Shown piece by piece: positions 33,108-42,230 of a DNA stretch of 64,000 nucleotides. The first letter of the stretch is position 1. Every line of letters begins with the position of its first letter. Origin of the DNA: Actinomadura graeca (GTDB taxonomy: Bacteria > Actinomycetota > Actinomycetes > Streptosporangiales > Streptosporangiaceae); assembly GCF_019175365.1 (NCBI RefSeq), contig NZ_CP059572.1, positions 1,240,001 through 1,304,000 on the forward strand. The letters run 5' to 3'. A program made the translations under genes and the position numbers. The notes beneath the pieces are model-generated. The model saw nothing but the letters and a program-made list of their open reading frames with translations. It had not been told where the DNA came from and ran no database searches.

Positions 33108-34019
33108 ATGCGGGTACTGGTGACGGGTGCGGCGGGGTTCGTCGGATACGCGGTCGGGCGGCGTCTCGCCGCCGCCGGGCACGAGGTGGACGGGCTGGTC
33201 CGCCGCCCGGACGCCCGCCTCCCGGACGGGGTGCGCCCCGTCCACGGCGACCTGCTCGACCCCGGCGGGCTGCCGCGGGGCCCCTATGACGGCGTGTGCC
33301 ACCTGGCCGCGCTCACCCGCGTCCGCGAGTCGTTCGCCGAGCCGCTGCGGTTCTTCGCCGCCAACGTGCAGGGGACGGTCAACCTCCTCCGGGCCGTGGG
33401 CGGCACCCGCGTCGTGTACGCCTCGACCGCCGCCGTGTACGGCACGCCCGACCGGCAGCCGATCCCCGAGACGGAGGGCACCGCGCCGACCAGCCCGTAC
33501 GGGGCGTCGAAGCTGGCGGCCGAGCAGGCCGTCCGCTTCCACGCCCGCACCGGCGAGATCGGCGCCGTGGTGCTGCGGACGTTCAACGTCGCCGGCTCGG
33601 TGGACGGGCGCCCCGACCCCGACGAGACCCGGCTGATCCCGAAGGCGCTCGCGGTCGCCGCCGGCCGCGCGCCGCACCTGGAGATCAACGGCGACGGCGC
33701 CGCCGTCCGCGAGTACCTGCACGTGGACGACCTCGCCGCCGCCCACGTCAGCGCGCTGGAGGCCGTCCGCCCCGGCGAGGACCGCGTCTACAACGTCGGC
33801 AGCGGCGCGGGCGCGGCCGTCCACGAGGTCGTCGCGGCCGTGCGGGAGGTCACCGGGCGGCCCGTCCCCACCCTGAGCCGCCCGCCGCGTCCCGAGCCGC
33901 CGGTGCTGCTCTGCGACGCCACCGCGATCACCGGCGGGCTCGGCTGGCGGCCGGCCCGCTCGTCCCTGCCGGAGATCATCGCGGGCTCGTGGGACGCCCT
34001 GACCCGCGCGGACGGCTAA
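33108..34019 (+). CDS. NAD-dependent epimerase/dehydratase (GalE-like extended SDR)
   Basis: 303 residues. N-terminal VTGAAGFVGYAVG nucleotide loop, STAAVYG, and catalytic Tyr131/Lys135 in YGASKLAAEQ. Family sugar-binding features follow: RTFNVAGSVDGRPDPDETRLIPK and GDGAAVREYLHVDDLA. This pattern matches UDP-glucose 4-epimerase-type enzymes, so epimerisation of a nucleotide sugar is likely, though not certain without neighbours. A GATGCT lies 6 nt before the ATG. Its TAA stop is part of the -10 box of the following groES gene. Confidence 0.87.
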   Translation: MRVLVTGAAGFVGYAVGRRLAAAGHEVDGLVRRPDARLPDGVRPVHGDLLDPGGLPRGPYDGVCHLAALTRVRESFAEPLRFFAANVQGTVNLLRAVGGTRVVYASTAAVYGTPDRQPIPETEGTAPTSPYGASKLAAEQAVRFHARTGEIGAVVLRTFNVAGSVDGRPDPDETRLIPKALAVAAGRAPHLEINGDGAAVREYLHVDDLAAAHVSALEAVRPGEDRVYNVGSGAGAAVHEVVAAVREVTGRPVPTLSRPPRPEPPVLLCDATAITGGLGWRPARSSLPEIIAGSWDALTRADG

Positions 34020-34028
34020 ACTCCCCGC

Positions 34029-34349
34029 GTGCCCGAGCCGAAGTTCGAAGTCCAGATGTTGCACGACCGTGTCATGATCAAGGTGGAGAAGGACAGCGGC
34101 GAGCGCCGCAGCACCGGCGGGATCGTGATCCCCGCGACGGTCGAGCAGGCCAACCGCCTGGTGTGGGGCGAGGTCTGCGGCGTCGGCCACCACGTCCGGA
34201 TCGTCAAGCCGGGCGACCGCGTGCTGTTCCATCCCGGCGACCAGTACGAGGTCGAGATCCAGGGCGAGAACTACCTGATCATGCGCGAGCGCGACCTGCA
34301 CGCCATCGCCAGCGAGCGTCCCGAGCACGGCACCGGCCTCTACCTGTAG
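34029..34349 (+). CDS. GroES-family co-chaperone
   Basis: 106 residues. The Cpn10 barrel is recognisable by LHDRVMIKVEKDSGERRSTGGIVIP (with mobile-loop residues), WGEVCGVG, VKPGDRVLFHPGDQYEVEIQGENYLIMRERDLHAI. The family caps GroEL rings. There is no groEL next to it, so this is probably an accessory or orphan groES. GTG 34029 follows TAAACT (34017-34022) by 6 nt, with no Shine-Dalgarno. Confidence 0.85.
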   Translation: MPEPKFEVQMLHDRVMIKVEKDSGERRSTGGIVIPATVEQANRLVWGEVCGVGHHVRIVKPGDRVLFHPGDQYEVEIQGENYLIMRERDLHAIASERPEHGTGLYL

Positions 34350-34442
34350 CGCCTCCCTTCCCGGTGCCGCGGGTTCGGACGGCTCCCCGCGGGCACGACC
34401 GTGGTGATCGGGTGCCGATCCGCCCGGCGGAAGGAGGCCGTC

Positions 34443-35294
34443 ATGGAGACCGTCACGGCCGCGCCGCAGCTCGCGCGGCGGCAGTGCTCGCTGACGTTCA
34501 TCGGCAACGCGACGACGCTGCTGCGCTGCGGGCCGTTCACGCTGCTCACCGACCCGAACTTCCTGCACCGGGGCCAGCGCGCCTACCTCGGGCACGGGCT
34601 GTCCACCCGGCGGCTGACCGAACCCGCCCTGCGGATCGAGGACCTGCCCCGCCTGGACGCGGTCGTGCTGTCCCACCTGCACGGCGACCACTGGGACCGA
34701 GTCGCCAACGCCAGGCTCGACCGCGGGCTGCCGATCATCACCACGCCGAAGGCGGCCCGCCGCCTCCAGGGCCGCCACCGGTTCCGCCACGCGGTCGGCC
34801 TGCGCACCTGGGAGTCGCAGACCCTGGTCAAGGACGGGACGCTGCTGCGCGTCACGTCGCTGCCCGGGCGGCATGCGCCCGGCCCGGCCCAGGCGCTCCT
34901 CCCCCCGGTCATGGGCAGCCTCCTGGAGTTCGGCCCGGTCACCGGCGGGACATGGTTCCGTCTCTACATCACCGGCGACACGCTGATGTTCGACGGCATC
35001 GACGAGATCGCCCGCCGGCATCCCGGCATCGACCTGGCGGTCCTGCATCTGGGCGGCACCAGGCTGCCCGGCGGGCTCCTCGTCACGATGGACGCCGTCC
35101 AGGGGGCCGACATGGTGGAGCTGCTGCGCCCGTCCAGCGCCGTGCCGGTCCACTACGACGACTACACCGTGTTCACCTCGACGCTCGACGACTTCCGCGA
35201 GGAGGTCGAGCGCCGGGGCCTGGCAGGACACGTCACCTGTGTCGGCCGGGGGGAGACGCACGCGTTCGGCGGCTCCGGCCCGCTCCCGGGCTAA
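34443..35294 (+). CDS. MBL-fold metallo-hydrolase (UlaG-like)
   Basis: 283 residues. Metal motif SHLHGDH (His78, His80, Asp82, His83), YITGDTLMFDG, LHLGGTRLPGG and the late VPVHYDDY histidine fit the UlaG/NAPE-PLD-like branch of metallo-beta-lactamase-fold hydrolases. ATG 34443 follows AAGGAGG at 6 nt. The substrate is unknown; lactone or phosphodiester hydrolysis is typical of relatives. The stop codon shares bases with the stop of the convergent beta-propeller gene (overlap 35291-35294). Confidence 0.85.
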   Translation: METVTAAPQLARRQCSLTFIGNATTLLRCGPFTLLTDPNFLHRGQRAYLGHGLSTRRLTEPALRIEDLPRLDAVVLSHLHGDHWDRVANARLDRGLPIITTPKAARRLQGRHRFRHAVGLRTWESQTLVKDGTLLRVTSLPGRHAPGPAQALLPPVMGSLLEFGPVTGGTWFRLYITGDTLMFDGIDEIARRHPGIDLAVLHLGGTRLPGGLLVTMDAVQGADMVELLRPSSAVPVHYDDYTVFTSTLDDFREEVERRGLAGHVTCVGRGETHAFGGSGPLPG

Positions 35295-36301
35295 AGCCCG
35301 CGGACGGCGGCGATCGTGAACGGCGTCTCAGGCGTGCCCGGCCCGAGCGGCCCGCCCTTGTCGAACTGGGAACGGACGACGTAGAGCGTCCCGCCGCCGC
35401 GGGCGAGCGTCGTCGGGAGCAGCAGGTCCGTGTCGGCCGCCCGGCGCTCCTGCCGGGCCGTGGCACCGCCGTGCCCGACCCGCCAGCGGCTGATCGCGTT
35501 GTCGAGGTTGTGCACCACCCACAGGCGGCCTCCCTGGAGCTCCAGGCCGTCGGCGTTGCGCATGTCGCCGCCGCTCAGCGCCACCTTCGCGACGGCCCCC
35601 GAGGCGACGTCGAGGCGGTACAGGTCACCGCCGGTCATGTCGGCGACCAGCAGATGGCGTCCCGCCGGGTCGGCGACGATCCCGTTCAGGGTGAACGCGC
35701 CCGGCTCGTGCGCTTCCAGGACGCCGCCGAGATCGAAACGCGGCGCGAGGGTGATGCGGCCTCCCTTCGCGACGTCCCGCGGGGTCGCCCGGTAGACGAC
35801 GGCGCGGACGCTGTCGGTGATGTAGGCCGTGCCGTCGGGGGCGATGGCCAGGTCGTTGACGAACCTGGCCCCGTCGCCGGGGACGACGAAACGCGCCAGG
35901 AGACGGCGGGTCCGCGTGTCGTACACCGCGACTCCGGACGAGGAGTCGCACACCCAGAGCCGCCCGGCCCGGTCTGCCTTCAGGCCGTTGGCGGTGCGGC
36001 GGCCGTCCGCGCCCGCGGGGAGGAACACCTCGGCGGCGCGGCGTCCGGGCGTCATCGCGTAGACGGTGCCGTCCTCGAAGGACCCGGCGTAGAAGACGCC
36101 GGTGCGGGGGTCGGCGGCGATGCCCTCCGGGTAGACGCGGTCGCCGGGCAGCTCGAACGCCGTGGTGATCTGGAGCCGGGACGGCACGGGCGCCGCCCGG
36201 ACCGCCGCGGCGGACGGCGGCGCGAGCGAGACGGACGCGGGCAGGAGGGCGGTCGCGAGGGCCGCGGCGCCGGCCGCGGCGGAACGGGCGAGACGGGACA
36301 T
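35291..36301 (-). CDS. Secreted SMP-30/gluconolactonase-like beta-propeller protein
   Basis: 336 residues from ATG 36301 (GGAG 6 nt upstream). An N-terminal signal peptide of about 38 residues (Ala-rich, ending AAAVRA) indicates export. The mature part is a six-bladed propeller with repeating strands: PEGIAADPRTGVFYAGSFEDGTVY, DLAIAPDGTAYITDS, LNGIVADPAGRHLLVADMTGG, ADGLELQGGRLWVVHNLDN. It may be a lactonase-type hydrolase or a binding protein. It is divergent from a MarR gene; a MarR-type inverted repeat lies between its -35 and -10, so redox- or phenolic-responsive control is likely. Confidence 0.82.
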   Translation of the reverse strand: MSRLARSAAAGAAALATALLPASVSLAPPSAAAVRAAPVPSRLQITTAFELPGDRVYPEGIAADPRTGVFYAGSFEDGTVYAMTPGRRAAEVFLPAGADGRRTANGLKADRAGRLWVCDSSSGVAVYDTRTRRLLARFVVPGDGARFVNDLAIAPDGTAYITDSVRAVVYRATPRDVAKGGRITLAPRFDLGGVLEAHEPGAFTLNGIVADPAGRHLLVADMTGGDLYRLDVASGAVAKVALSGGDMRNADGLELQGGRLWVVHNLDNAISRWRVGHGGATARQERRAADTDLLLPTTLARGGGTLYVVRSQFDKGGPLGPGTPETPFTIAAVRGL

Positions 36302-36339
36302 GGTTCTCCATTCGCAGTGCAAGATCAGAACGCATACGA

Positions 36340-36369
36340 ACGATAGTTAGAGTTCTAATTCAACGTCAA
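36340..36369 (-). promoter_or_regulatory. Promoter of the beta-propeller gene with MarR operator in its spacer
   Basis: On the minus strand TTGACG (36369-36364), 18-bp spacer, TATCGT (36345-36340). The inverted repeat TTAGA-GT-TCTAA (36347-36358) fills the spacer. It is AT-rich against GC-rich surroundings, and the adjacent divergent gene encodes a MarR protein. Confidence 0.55.
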
Positions 36370-36404
36370 CCTCTTTTCCTTCTCAGGCCCGATACCATGC
36401 GGAG

Positions 36405-36857
36405 ATGACCTCGATGCCCGTCACGGAGCGGATCGGCTCCCACCTCAAGCGCGCCGAGCAGGCGCTCAACGGGGCCAAGCAGGCCGCGGTGAGGCCGAGC
36501 GGGCTCACGGTTCCGCAGTACGCCGCCCTGCTGCACCTCGCCGACAACCCCGGCATGTCGGCGGCGGCGCTGGCCCGGGCGTGCGCGGTGACCCCGCCGA
36601 CGATGAACACCGTCCTGAAGAACCTCCAGGAGCGCGGGCTGATCGAGCGGACCCCGCACGCGTGGCACCGCAACATCCTGGAGACCCGCCTCACCGCCGA
36701 GGGCGAGACGGCGCTGGCGGACGCCGACGTCCGCGCGGTGCGCGTCGAGCGGGGGCTCGCCGCGCAGTTCACCGAGGACGAGCGCGCCGCGCTGATCGAG
36801 CTGCTGGGCCGCTGCGTCGGCTTCCTCGACCAGGCCCGCCCGGGCCGCGACGGCTGA
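36405..36857 (+). CDS. MarR-family regulator
   Basis: 150 residues. The winged helix (about 30-110) contains LTVPQYAALLHLADNPGMSAAALARACAVTPPTMNTVLKNLQERGLIER, followed by the wing and the C-terminal dimerisation helices. ATG 36405 lies 6 nt after TACCAT (36393-36398), suggesting a leaderless transcript. It is divergent from the secreted beta-propeller gene and probably represses it through the TTAGAGTTCTAA palindrome, with autoregulation possible. Confidence 0.9.
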   Translation: MTSMPVTERIGSHLKRAEQALNGAKQAAVRPSGLTVPQYAALLHLADNPGMSAAALARACAVTPPTMNTVLKNLQERGLIERTPHAWHRNILETRLTAEGETALADADVRAVRVERGLAAQFTEDERAALIELLGRCVGFLDQARPGRDG

Positions 36858-37019
36858 GCCGCCACGTCCACGCCGTGATCCTCCGCTCTCACGCTGGACG
36901 CCGCCCGCGGCCGGAAACCCGCCGCCACTTTCCGCGACCCCGGCCCTGCACACCGTGATCGTGATCCACTAAGCTGGGCCTTCCTCGACCCCACCCCCGC
37001 TCCCAGTCGAGGGGACACG

Positions 37020-37811
37020 ATGATCGACAGCGACCCGTCCGACCTCGGTTTCGCGGGCGCCGCCAGCGCGCGCGTCTACGACTACTCCCTCGGCGGCAAG
37101 GACAACTACGGTCCCGACCGCGCCGCCGCGGCGGCGGCGCTCGCCGCGCACCGCGTCGCCCACCTGCTCCCGCGGGAGAACCGCAAGTTCATGCGCCGCG
37201 CCGTCCGCCATCTGCTGGAGGCGGGCGTGCGGCAGTTCATCGACGTCGGCTGCGGCCTGCCCGCCCGGGGCAACGTCCACGAGCTCGCGGCGCGGGCCGC
37301 CCCGGACGCGCGGGTCGTCTACGTCGACCACGACCGCGTCGCCGTCGTCCACTACCAGGCGCTGCTGCACTCGGTCCCCGGCGCGACGGCGGTGCACGGC
37401 GACGCCCGCCGCCCGCACGAGATCATCGGGCATCCCGAGGTGACCGCGCTCATCGACTTCGACCGGCCGGTCGGCGTGCTGATGGTCTCGGTGCTGGGCC
37501 ACCTCCGCGACGAGGACGACCCGGAGTCGGCGGTCCGGGCGTTCCGCGACGTGATGGCGCCCGGCAGCCACCTGGTCGTCTGCGACCTGCTCTCCGACAA
37601 CCTCACCGACGACGACTGGGCCGCGCACCGCAAGCTCACCGAGCAGATCGGGATCCATTTGGCGTTCCGCTCGTCCGAGCGGCTGGCGGGCCTGTTCGAC
37701 GGCCTCGACCTCGTCGAGCCGGGGCTGGTGCCCGCGCCCGACTGGCGGCCCGACCGCCCCTACGAGCCGCCGTCCGGGTGGCTGCTGGCGGGCGTCGGCC
37801 GCAAACCGTGA
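37020..37811 (+). CDS. SAM-dependent methyltransferase, PF04672 (DUF574) type
   Basis: 263 residues. The signature N-terminus ARVYDYSLGGKDNYGPDR, the SAM loop FIDVGCGLPARGNVHELA and the acidic VVYVDHD identify the actinobacterial PF04672 family. The active methyl acceptor is unknown for the family. ATG 37020 follows GAGGGGACACG; a TAAGCT at 36970-36975 gives a leader of about 40 nt. It is convergent with sbcC, with an imperfect hairpin between them. Confidence 0.9.
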   Translation: MIDSDPSDLGFAGAASARVYDYSLGGKDNYGPDRAAAAAALAAHRVAHLLPRENRKFMRRAVRHLLEAGVRQFIDVGCGLPARGNVHELAARAAPDARVVYVDHDRVAVVHYQALLHSVPGATAVHGDARRPHEIIGHPEVTALIDFDRPVGVLMVSVLGHLRDEDDPESAVRAFRDVMAPGSHLVVCDLLSDNLTDDDWAAHRKLTEQIGIHLAFRSSERLAGLFDGLDLVEPGLVPAPDWRPDRPYEPPSGWLLAGVGRKP

Positions 37812-37813
37812 CC

Positions 37814-37850
37814 GGGCCGCCGCGGACGTGCCGGGACCACCGGCGGGCCC
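37814..37850. terminator. Imperfect hairpin between methyltransferase and sbcC
   Basis: GGGCCGCCG (37814-37822) can pair with CGGCGGGCCC (37841-37850) with one bulged base. It lies between the convergent stops at 37811 and 37855, so it could act in both directions. Confidence 0.4.
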
Positions 37851-37854
37851 GCCG

Positions 37855-40800
37855 TCAGACGACGATCCGGGCCGTGGAGCCGACGCGGTCCTTGGTGATG
37901 CGGAGCTGCGCGGGGATCCGGGCGCGCAGCTCGGCGACGTGGCTGACGATGCCGACCGCCCGGCCGCCGTCGCGCAGCCCGTCCAGGACGTCCATGACCT
38001 CGTCGAGCGTCTCCTCGTCGAGGGTGCCGAAGCCCTCGTCGACGAACAGCGTGCCGATCTCGGTGCCGCCCGCCTCGGCGGTGACCACGTCGGCGAGCCC
38101 GAGCGCGAGCGACAGCGAGGTGATGAACGACTCGCCGCCCGACAGCGTCACGGGGTCGCGCTCCAGTCCCGTCCAGGCGTCGGCGACGCGCAGCCCGAGG
38201 CCGCCCGCGCTCCTGCTGCGGTCGCCCAGCGTCCCGGCCGTGGTGTGGACGAGCGCGTAGCGGGTCCCGGACATGCGGGCGAGCCGCTCGTTCGCGGCGG
38301 CGACCACCTGCTCCAGCCGCGCGGCCAGCACGTACGCCGACAGCGACATCGAGTGCCGGTTCGCGGCGGACTTCCCGGAGGCCAGCCCCGCGAGCCGCTC
38401 GGCGACCGCGTGCCGCTCCGCGGCCGGACGCCACGCCGCGACGGCCCCGTCCAGTTCGGCGCGTAGCTCGGCGATGCGGTAGCAGCGGCGGCGGGCGCGG
38501 TCGGCGGCGGCCGCGGCGCCGTCGTGGGCCGCCTCCGCGGCGGCGACGGCCGCCTCCAGGGCGGGCAGGTCCGGGGCGGGCCCGGCGGCGGCGGACCGCA
38601 GCGCCGGGTCGGCGAGCAGGTCGCGGACGGCGGCCTCCTCGGCGTCGAGGTCGCGGAGCCGGTCGCGCAGGCCGGCCTGGTCCTCGTCAGCCATCGCGGC
38701 GCCGAGGACCTCCTCGGGGGTCCGGAAGCCCTCCTGCCCGGCGGCGGCCTTCGCGGCGGCGCGGGCCGCGGCCAGCTCCTCGTCGGCCACGGCGGCGGCG
38801 CGGAGCGCGTCGGCGGCCGCGGCGAGCGCGTCGGCCTCGCGGCCCAGCCGGGCGACGCGGGCCTCCACGGTGCCGTCGCCGCCGACCGCCTCCGCCAGCT
38901 CGGCGCGCAGCCGCTCCCGCTCTGCCGACAGCCGCCCGTCGAGGGTGCGGTTCTCGGCGAGCGCCTGGCCGATCCCGGCGTGCTCGTCGCGGGCGCCGTC
39001 CAGCTCCCGCTCGTCGCGGTGCAGCGCGGCCTCCAGCGGCCCGGCCTCGGCCGCCACCGCGTCCACGGCGGCGAGCGCCCGCTCGGCCTCGTCCAGCTCG
39101 GCGGCGAGCTCCTCGGCGGCCAGCTCGCCCGCGGTCTCCAGGAGGCCGTCGCGCTCGGCGCGCCGCGCCTCCACCTCGGCCGTGGCCGACTCCCGCGCGG
39201 CCTGGGCGGCGTCGGCGGCCGCCTGCGCCTCGTCGACCTCCTCCTCGGCCGGGACCCGCGTGTGCGACGTGGCGGGGTCGGGATGCCCCGTCGCGCCGCA
39301 GACCCGGCAGGGCTCCCCGTCCCGGAGGTCCCCGGCGAGGACGGCGGCCATCCCGTCCAGCCGCGCCTGCCGCAGGCCGAGGACGTGCTGGAGGGCGACC
39401 TGGGCGGCGTCGACCGCGGCGCTGCGCGCGGCCTCGGCGGCGGCGAGCAGGTGCCCGACCTGGTCACGGCGCCGCGCCGCGTCGAGCCGGTGCCGGGCGG
39501 CGTCGACGGCGGCGGCCGCCCCGGCCCTCCCCGCGGCGGCGGCGAGCGCCTCGTCCAGCGCGGCGCGGCCCGCCTCGACGCGGCCGGGCAGCTCGGCGAG
39601 GGCGGCCGCGACACGGGCCTCCTCGGGTTCCAGGCGTGCCAGCTCGGCGGCCAGCCTGCGGCGCTCGTCCTCGACCTCGTCGAGCCGCACGGCGGTGGCG
39701 CGCTTGCCCTCCAGGGTCGCGATCTCGTCGCGGCGCTGCCGCTCGGCCTTGGCGAGGACGTCCTCCGGCGCGTTCGGCGGGAGCAGCGCCGCGACCGCCG
39801 AGCGCGTCTCCCCCGCCCAGCGGCGCGCGTGCCGGGCCCGCTCGTGCCGGTCGGCGACCGCGCGCACCAGCGGCACGACGCGGTCGGCGCGGATCGCGGC
39901 GTCCAGCCGCGAGGCGGTCCGGGAGCGTTCCTCCGCACGTTCGGCGAGGAGGTCGCGGCGGCGGACGGCCCCGGCGTGCCGCGCCTGCCGGTCGGCGAGG
40001 TCCTCCGCCGCCCGCAGCGCGTCGCGGGCGGCGTCCAGCGCCTCGGCGGCACCGGCGCGCAGCCCGCCGGTGACGGCGCGGACGTCCTCGTGGACACCGG
40101 CCGCCTCCGCCGCCCACGCGGGCAGCCCGGCCACGTCGGCGGGCGTCTCCGGCGCCGGCTCCCCGCGCCGCGGCCGCGGGACGGCGGGACGCTCCGCGCG
40201 GGGCGCGGCGGCGCCGGTCGTCCCGGCGATGCGGTCGGCGACCGAGGCCGCGGCCGCGGCCAGCTCGGCGGCCTCCCTGCCGGTGGCGGCGCGGCGCTCG
40301 GCCAGCCACTTCTCCACCTGCGCGAACACCTCGGCCGCGAACAGCCGCTCCAGCACCTTGCGGCGGTCGTCGGCCCCCGCGCGCAGGAACCCGGCGAACT
40401 CCCCCTGCGGCAGCATCGCGACCTGGCAGAACTGGTCGGCGTCCATGCCGAGCAGGCTCTTGACCAGGTCCGCGGTCTCGTCGATCCGCGTGGAGTGCCC
40501 CGCCCACGCGCCGTCCGCGAACTCTTCCAGCAGGACCTTGTGGTGCTCCTTCTTGACGCCGTCGCCCCGGAGCTTCGGCCGCTCCCACTCGGGGGACCGG
40601 GTGAGGCGGAGGCGGCGGCCCCGGATCGTCGTCTCCAGGACGACGCGGGGCGCGGCGCCCGGCGGCGCGTGGTCGCTGCGCAGGCCCTTGACCGCCTTGC
40701 GCGCGCCGGGGACGCGGCCGTACAGCGCGAAGCACACCGCGTCGAGCACGCTGGTCTTGCCCGCGCCCGTCCGGCCCTGGATGAGGAACAGCCCGGCGTC

Positions 40801-40878
40801 CGACAGCGCGTCGAAGTCGATCTCCTCCGTCCCGGAGAAGGGACCGAACGCGGTGACCGTCAGCCGGTGCAACCTCAC
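37855..40878 (-). CDS. sbcC: SbcC, SMC-like ATPase subunit of exonuclease SbcCD
   Basis: 1007 residues. Rad50-type: N-terminal Walker A GRTGAGKTS (about 35-43), Q-loop region QVAMLPQGEFAGFLRA, long coiled coils rich in Ala/Glu/Arg, a zinc-hook CxxC (CRVC, about residue 523), then signature VTLSGGESFITSLSLALGLAD and Walker B LFVDEGFGTLD. With SbcD it forms an ATP-dependent nuclease that opens hairpins and processes protein-blocked DNA ends. The GTG start overlaps the sbcD stop by 4 bp (GTGA), so the two are translationally coupled. Confidence 0.96.
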   Translation of the reverse strand: MRLHRLTVTAFGPFSGTEEIDFDALSDAGLFLIQGRTGAGKTSVLDAVCFALYGRVPGARKAVKGLRSDHAPPGAAPRVVLETTIRGRRLRLTRSPEWERPKLRGDGVKKEHHKVLLEEFADGAWAGHSTRIDETADLVKSLLGMDADQFCQVAMLPQGEFAGFLRAGADDRRKVLERLFAAEVFAQVEKWLAERRAATGREAAELAAAAASVADRIAGTTGAAAPRAERPAVPRPRRGEPAPETPADVAGLPAWAAEAAGVHEDVRAVTGGLRAGAAEALDAARDALRAAEDLADRQARHAGAVRRRDLLAERAEERSRTASRLDAAIRADRVVPLVRAVADRHERARHARRWAGETRSAVAALLPPNAPEDVLAKAERQRRDEIATLEGKRATAVRLDEVEDERRRLAAELARLEPEEARVAAALAELPGRVEAGRAALDEALAAAAGRAGAAAAVDAARHRLDAARRRDQVGHLLAAAEAARSAAVDAAQVALQHVLGLRQARLDGMAAVLAGDLRDGEPCRVCGATGHPDPATSHTRVPAEEEVDEAQAAADAAQAARESATAEVEARRAERDGLLETAGELAAEELAAELDEAERALAAVDAVAAEAGPLEAALHRDERELDGARDEHAGIGQALAENRTLDGRLSAERERLRAELAEAVGGDGTVEARVARLGREADALAAAADALRAAAVADEELAAARAAAKAAAGQEGFRTPEEVLGAAMADEDQAGLRDRLRDLDAEEAAVRDLLADPALRSAAAGPAPDLPALEAAVAAAEAAHDGAAAAADRARRRCYRIAELRAELDGAVAAWRPAAERHAVAERLAGLASGKSAANRHSMSLSAYVLAARLEQVVAAANERLARMSGTRYALVHTTAGTLGDRSRSAGGLGLRVADAWTGLERDPVTLSGGESFITSLSLALGLADVVTAEAGGTEIGTLFVDEGFGTLDEETLDEVMDVLDGLRDGGRAVGIVSHVAELRARIPAQLRITKDRVGSTARIVV

Positions 40879-42008
40879 GCGAGGGCCTCCTTGCGGCGGC
40901 AGTGCTCGAACGCCTCGTGCAGCAGGCCGCGCTCGGCCGCGCTCGCCGGGCCGTCGGTCACCTCGGCGACGAAGTCGCCCGCGACGTCCAGCTCGGACCG
41001 CTCGCGCACCCGCTCGGACCAGGTGCGCCCGGCATCCGCCGCACCGGCGCCCGGCTCGAAGCCGAGGACCAGCGCGTGCGGGAACCGGCGGCGCAGCCGC
41101 TCCATCGCGGCGGACGGGCGGCGCGGGTCGGTCAGCGTGATCTGCAGCCAGCGGTCCTCGTAGCCGTCGAACGAGCCGTCGGAGAGCAGGTCGTCGATGC
41201 GCCCGCGGATCCGGGCGATCCGGCGCGGGACTGGGGCCTCCACGAACTCCGCGGCGACGCCGTCCGCGCGCAGGTCGACCAGCCACGACCCCTTGACGTG
41301 ACGCTCCTCGGAGAAGGAGTAGGCCAGCGGGGAACCCGAGTAGCGGACCCGGGGGGTGACGGCCCAGGCGCCGTGCAGGTGGCCGAGCGCCGCGTAGCCG
41401 ACGCCCTCGAACACCGACGCGGGGACGTGCGAGGAACCGCCGACGGAGATGTCCCGTTCGCTCTCGCTGGCCTCGCCGCCGGTCACGAACGCGTGCGCCA
41501 GCACGACCGTCGGCACCCCGGGCCCCCGCCGCGCGGCATCGGCCCGGACGCGGCGCATCGCCTCCGCCAGCGTCGCGGCGTGACCGCGCTCGTCGAGCCC
41601 CCACGGCTGCCGGACGAGCTCCGGCTCCAGGTAGGGGATGCCGTAGACGGCCGCGTCCCCGACCATGACCGGCTCCCCCACCCGCGCGAAGTCGGTGCGG
41701 ACGTGCACCCCCGCGTCGTCCATCAGCGCCGACCCGAAGCCGAGGCGGCGCGTCGAGTCGTGGTTGCCCGCGATCAGCACGACCCGCGCGAGGCCCTTCA
41801 GCCGCCCGAGCGTGTCGTCGAAGAGCCGCACGGCGTCCACGGGGGGCAGCGCCCGGTCGTAGACGTCACCGGAGATCAGCACGCAGTCGACCCGCTCCGC
41901 GCGGACGGTCTCGACCAGATGGTCGACGAAGCTCTGCTGGGCCGCCATGAGGTCCTCGCGGTGGAACGATCTCCCGAGGTGCCAGTCGGAGGTGTGCAGG
42001 ATTCGCAT
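40875..42008 (-). CDS. sbcD: SbcD, Mre11-type nuclease subunit
   Basis: 377 residues. Calcineurin-like phosphoesterase motifs with two-metal ligands: HTSDWHLGR (Asp8, His10), ISGDVYDR, AGNHDS, VLAHAF and LGHLHG. A C-terminal capping domain ends in the SbcC-binding region. ATG 42008 is preceded by CCGGGAC; a TATGGT lies 9 nt upstream of it. It supplies the Mn2+-dependent nuclease activity of SbcCD. First gene of the sbcDC operon, next to a 222-bp intergenic region in which nothing else was recognised. Confidence 0.95.
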   Translation of the reverse strand: MRILHTSDWHLGRSFHREDLMAAQQSFVDHLVETVRAERVDCVLISGDVYDRALPPVDAVRLFDDTLGRLKGLARVVLIAGNHDSTRRLGFGSALMDDAGVHVRTDFARVGEPVMVGDAAVYGIPYLEPELVRQPWGLDERGHAATLAEAMRRVRADAARRGPGVPTVVLAHAFVTGGEASESERDISVGGSSHVPASVFEGVGYAALGHLHGAWAVTPRVRYSGSPLAYSFSEERHVKGSWLVDLRADGVAAEFVEAPVPRRIARIRGRIDDLLSDGSFDGYEDRWLQITLTDPRRPSAAMERLRRRFPHALVLGFEPGAGAADAGRTWSERVRERSELDVAGDFVAEVTDGPASAAERGLLHEAFEHCRRKEALA

Positions 42009-42230
42009 GTCCCGGCAACCATAGGCACCCCCACCGACACATCCGGCGCAGAAACGCCGTGTTGCTTCAATCTCGGCCCAAGAGACCCACCTGACGGCCC
42101 GTCTCCCGGGCCGTGACCGGGCGGGCGCGTCGTCGCCCCGCCACCGGCGCGGCGGGCGCTCCGTGAAGCCTGAGGACATCATGAAGTTGAACCGGTCCAC
42201 GGAACCGGGGAGCGGCCCTAGGCTTGCGAC

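Noticed and set aside
37855..41604. Single giant gene joining sbcC with sequence upstream of 40878 on the minus strand
   Set aside because: The frame stays open by GC bias only; the SbcC N-terminus and Walker A begin at GTG 40878, and sbcD occupies 40875-42008 in another frame with full motifs.
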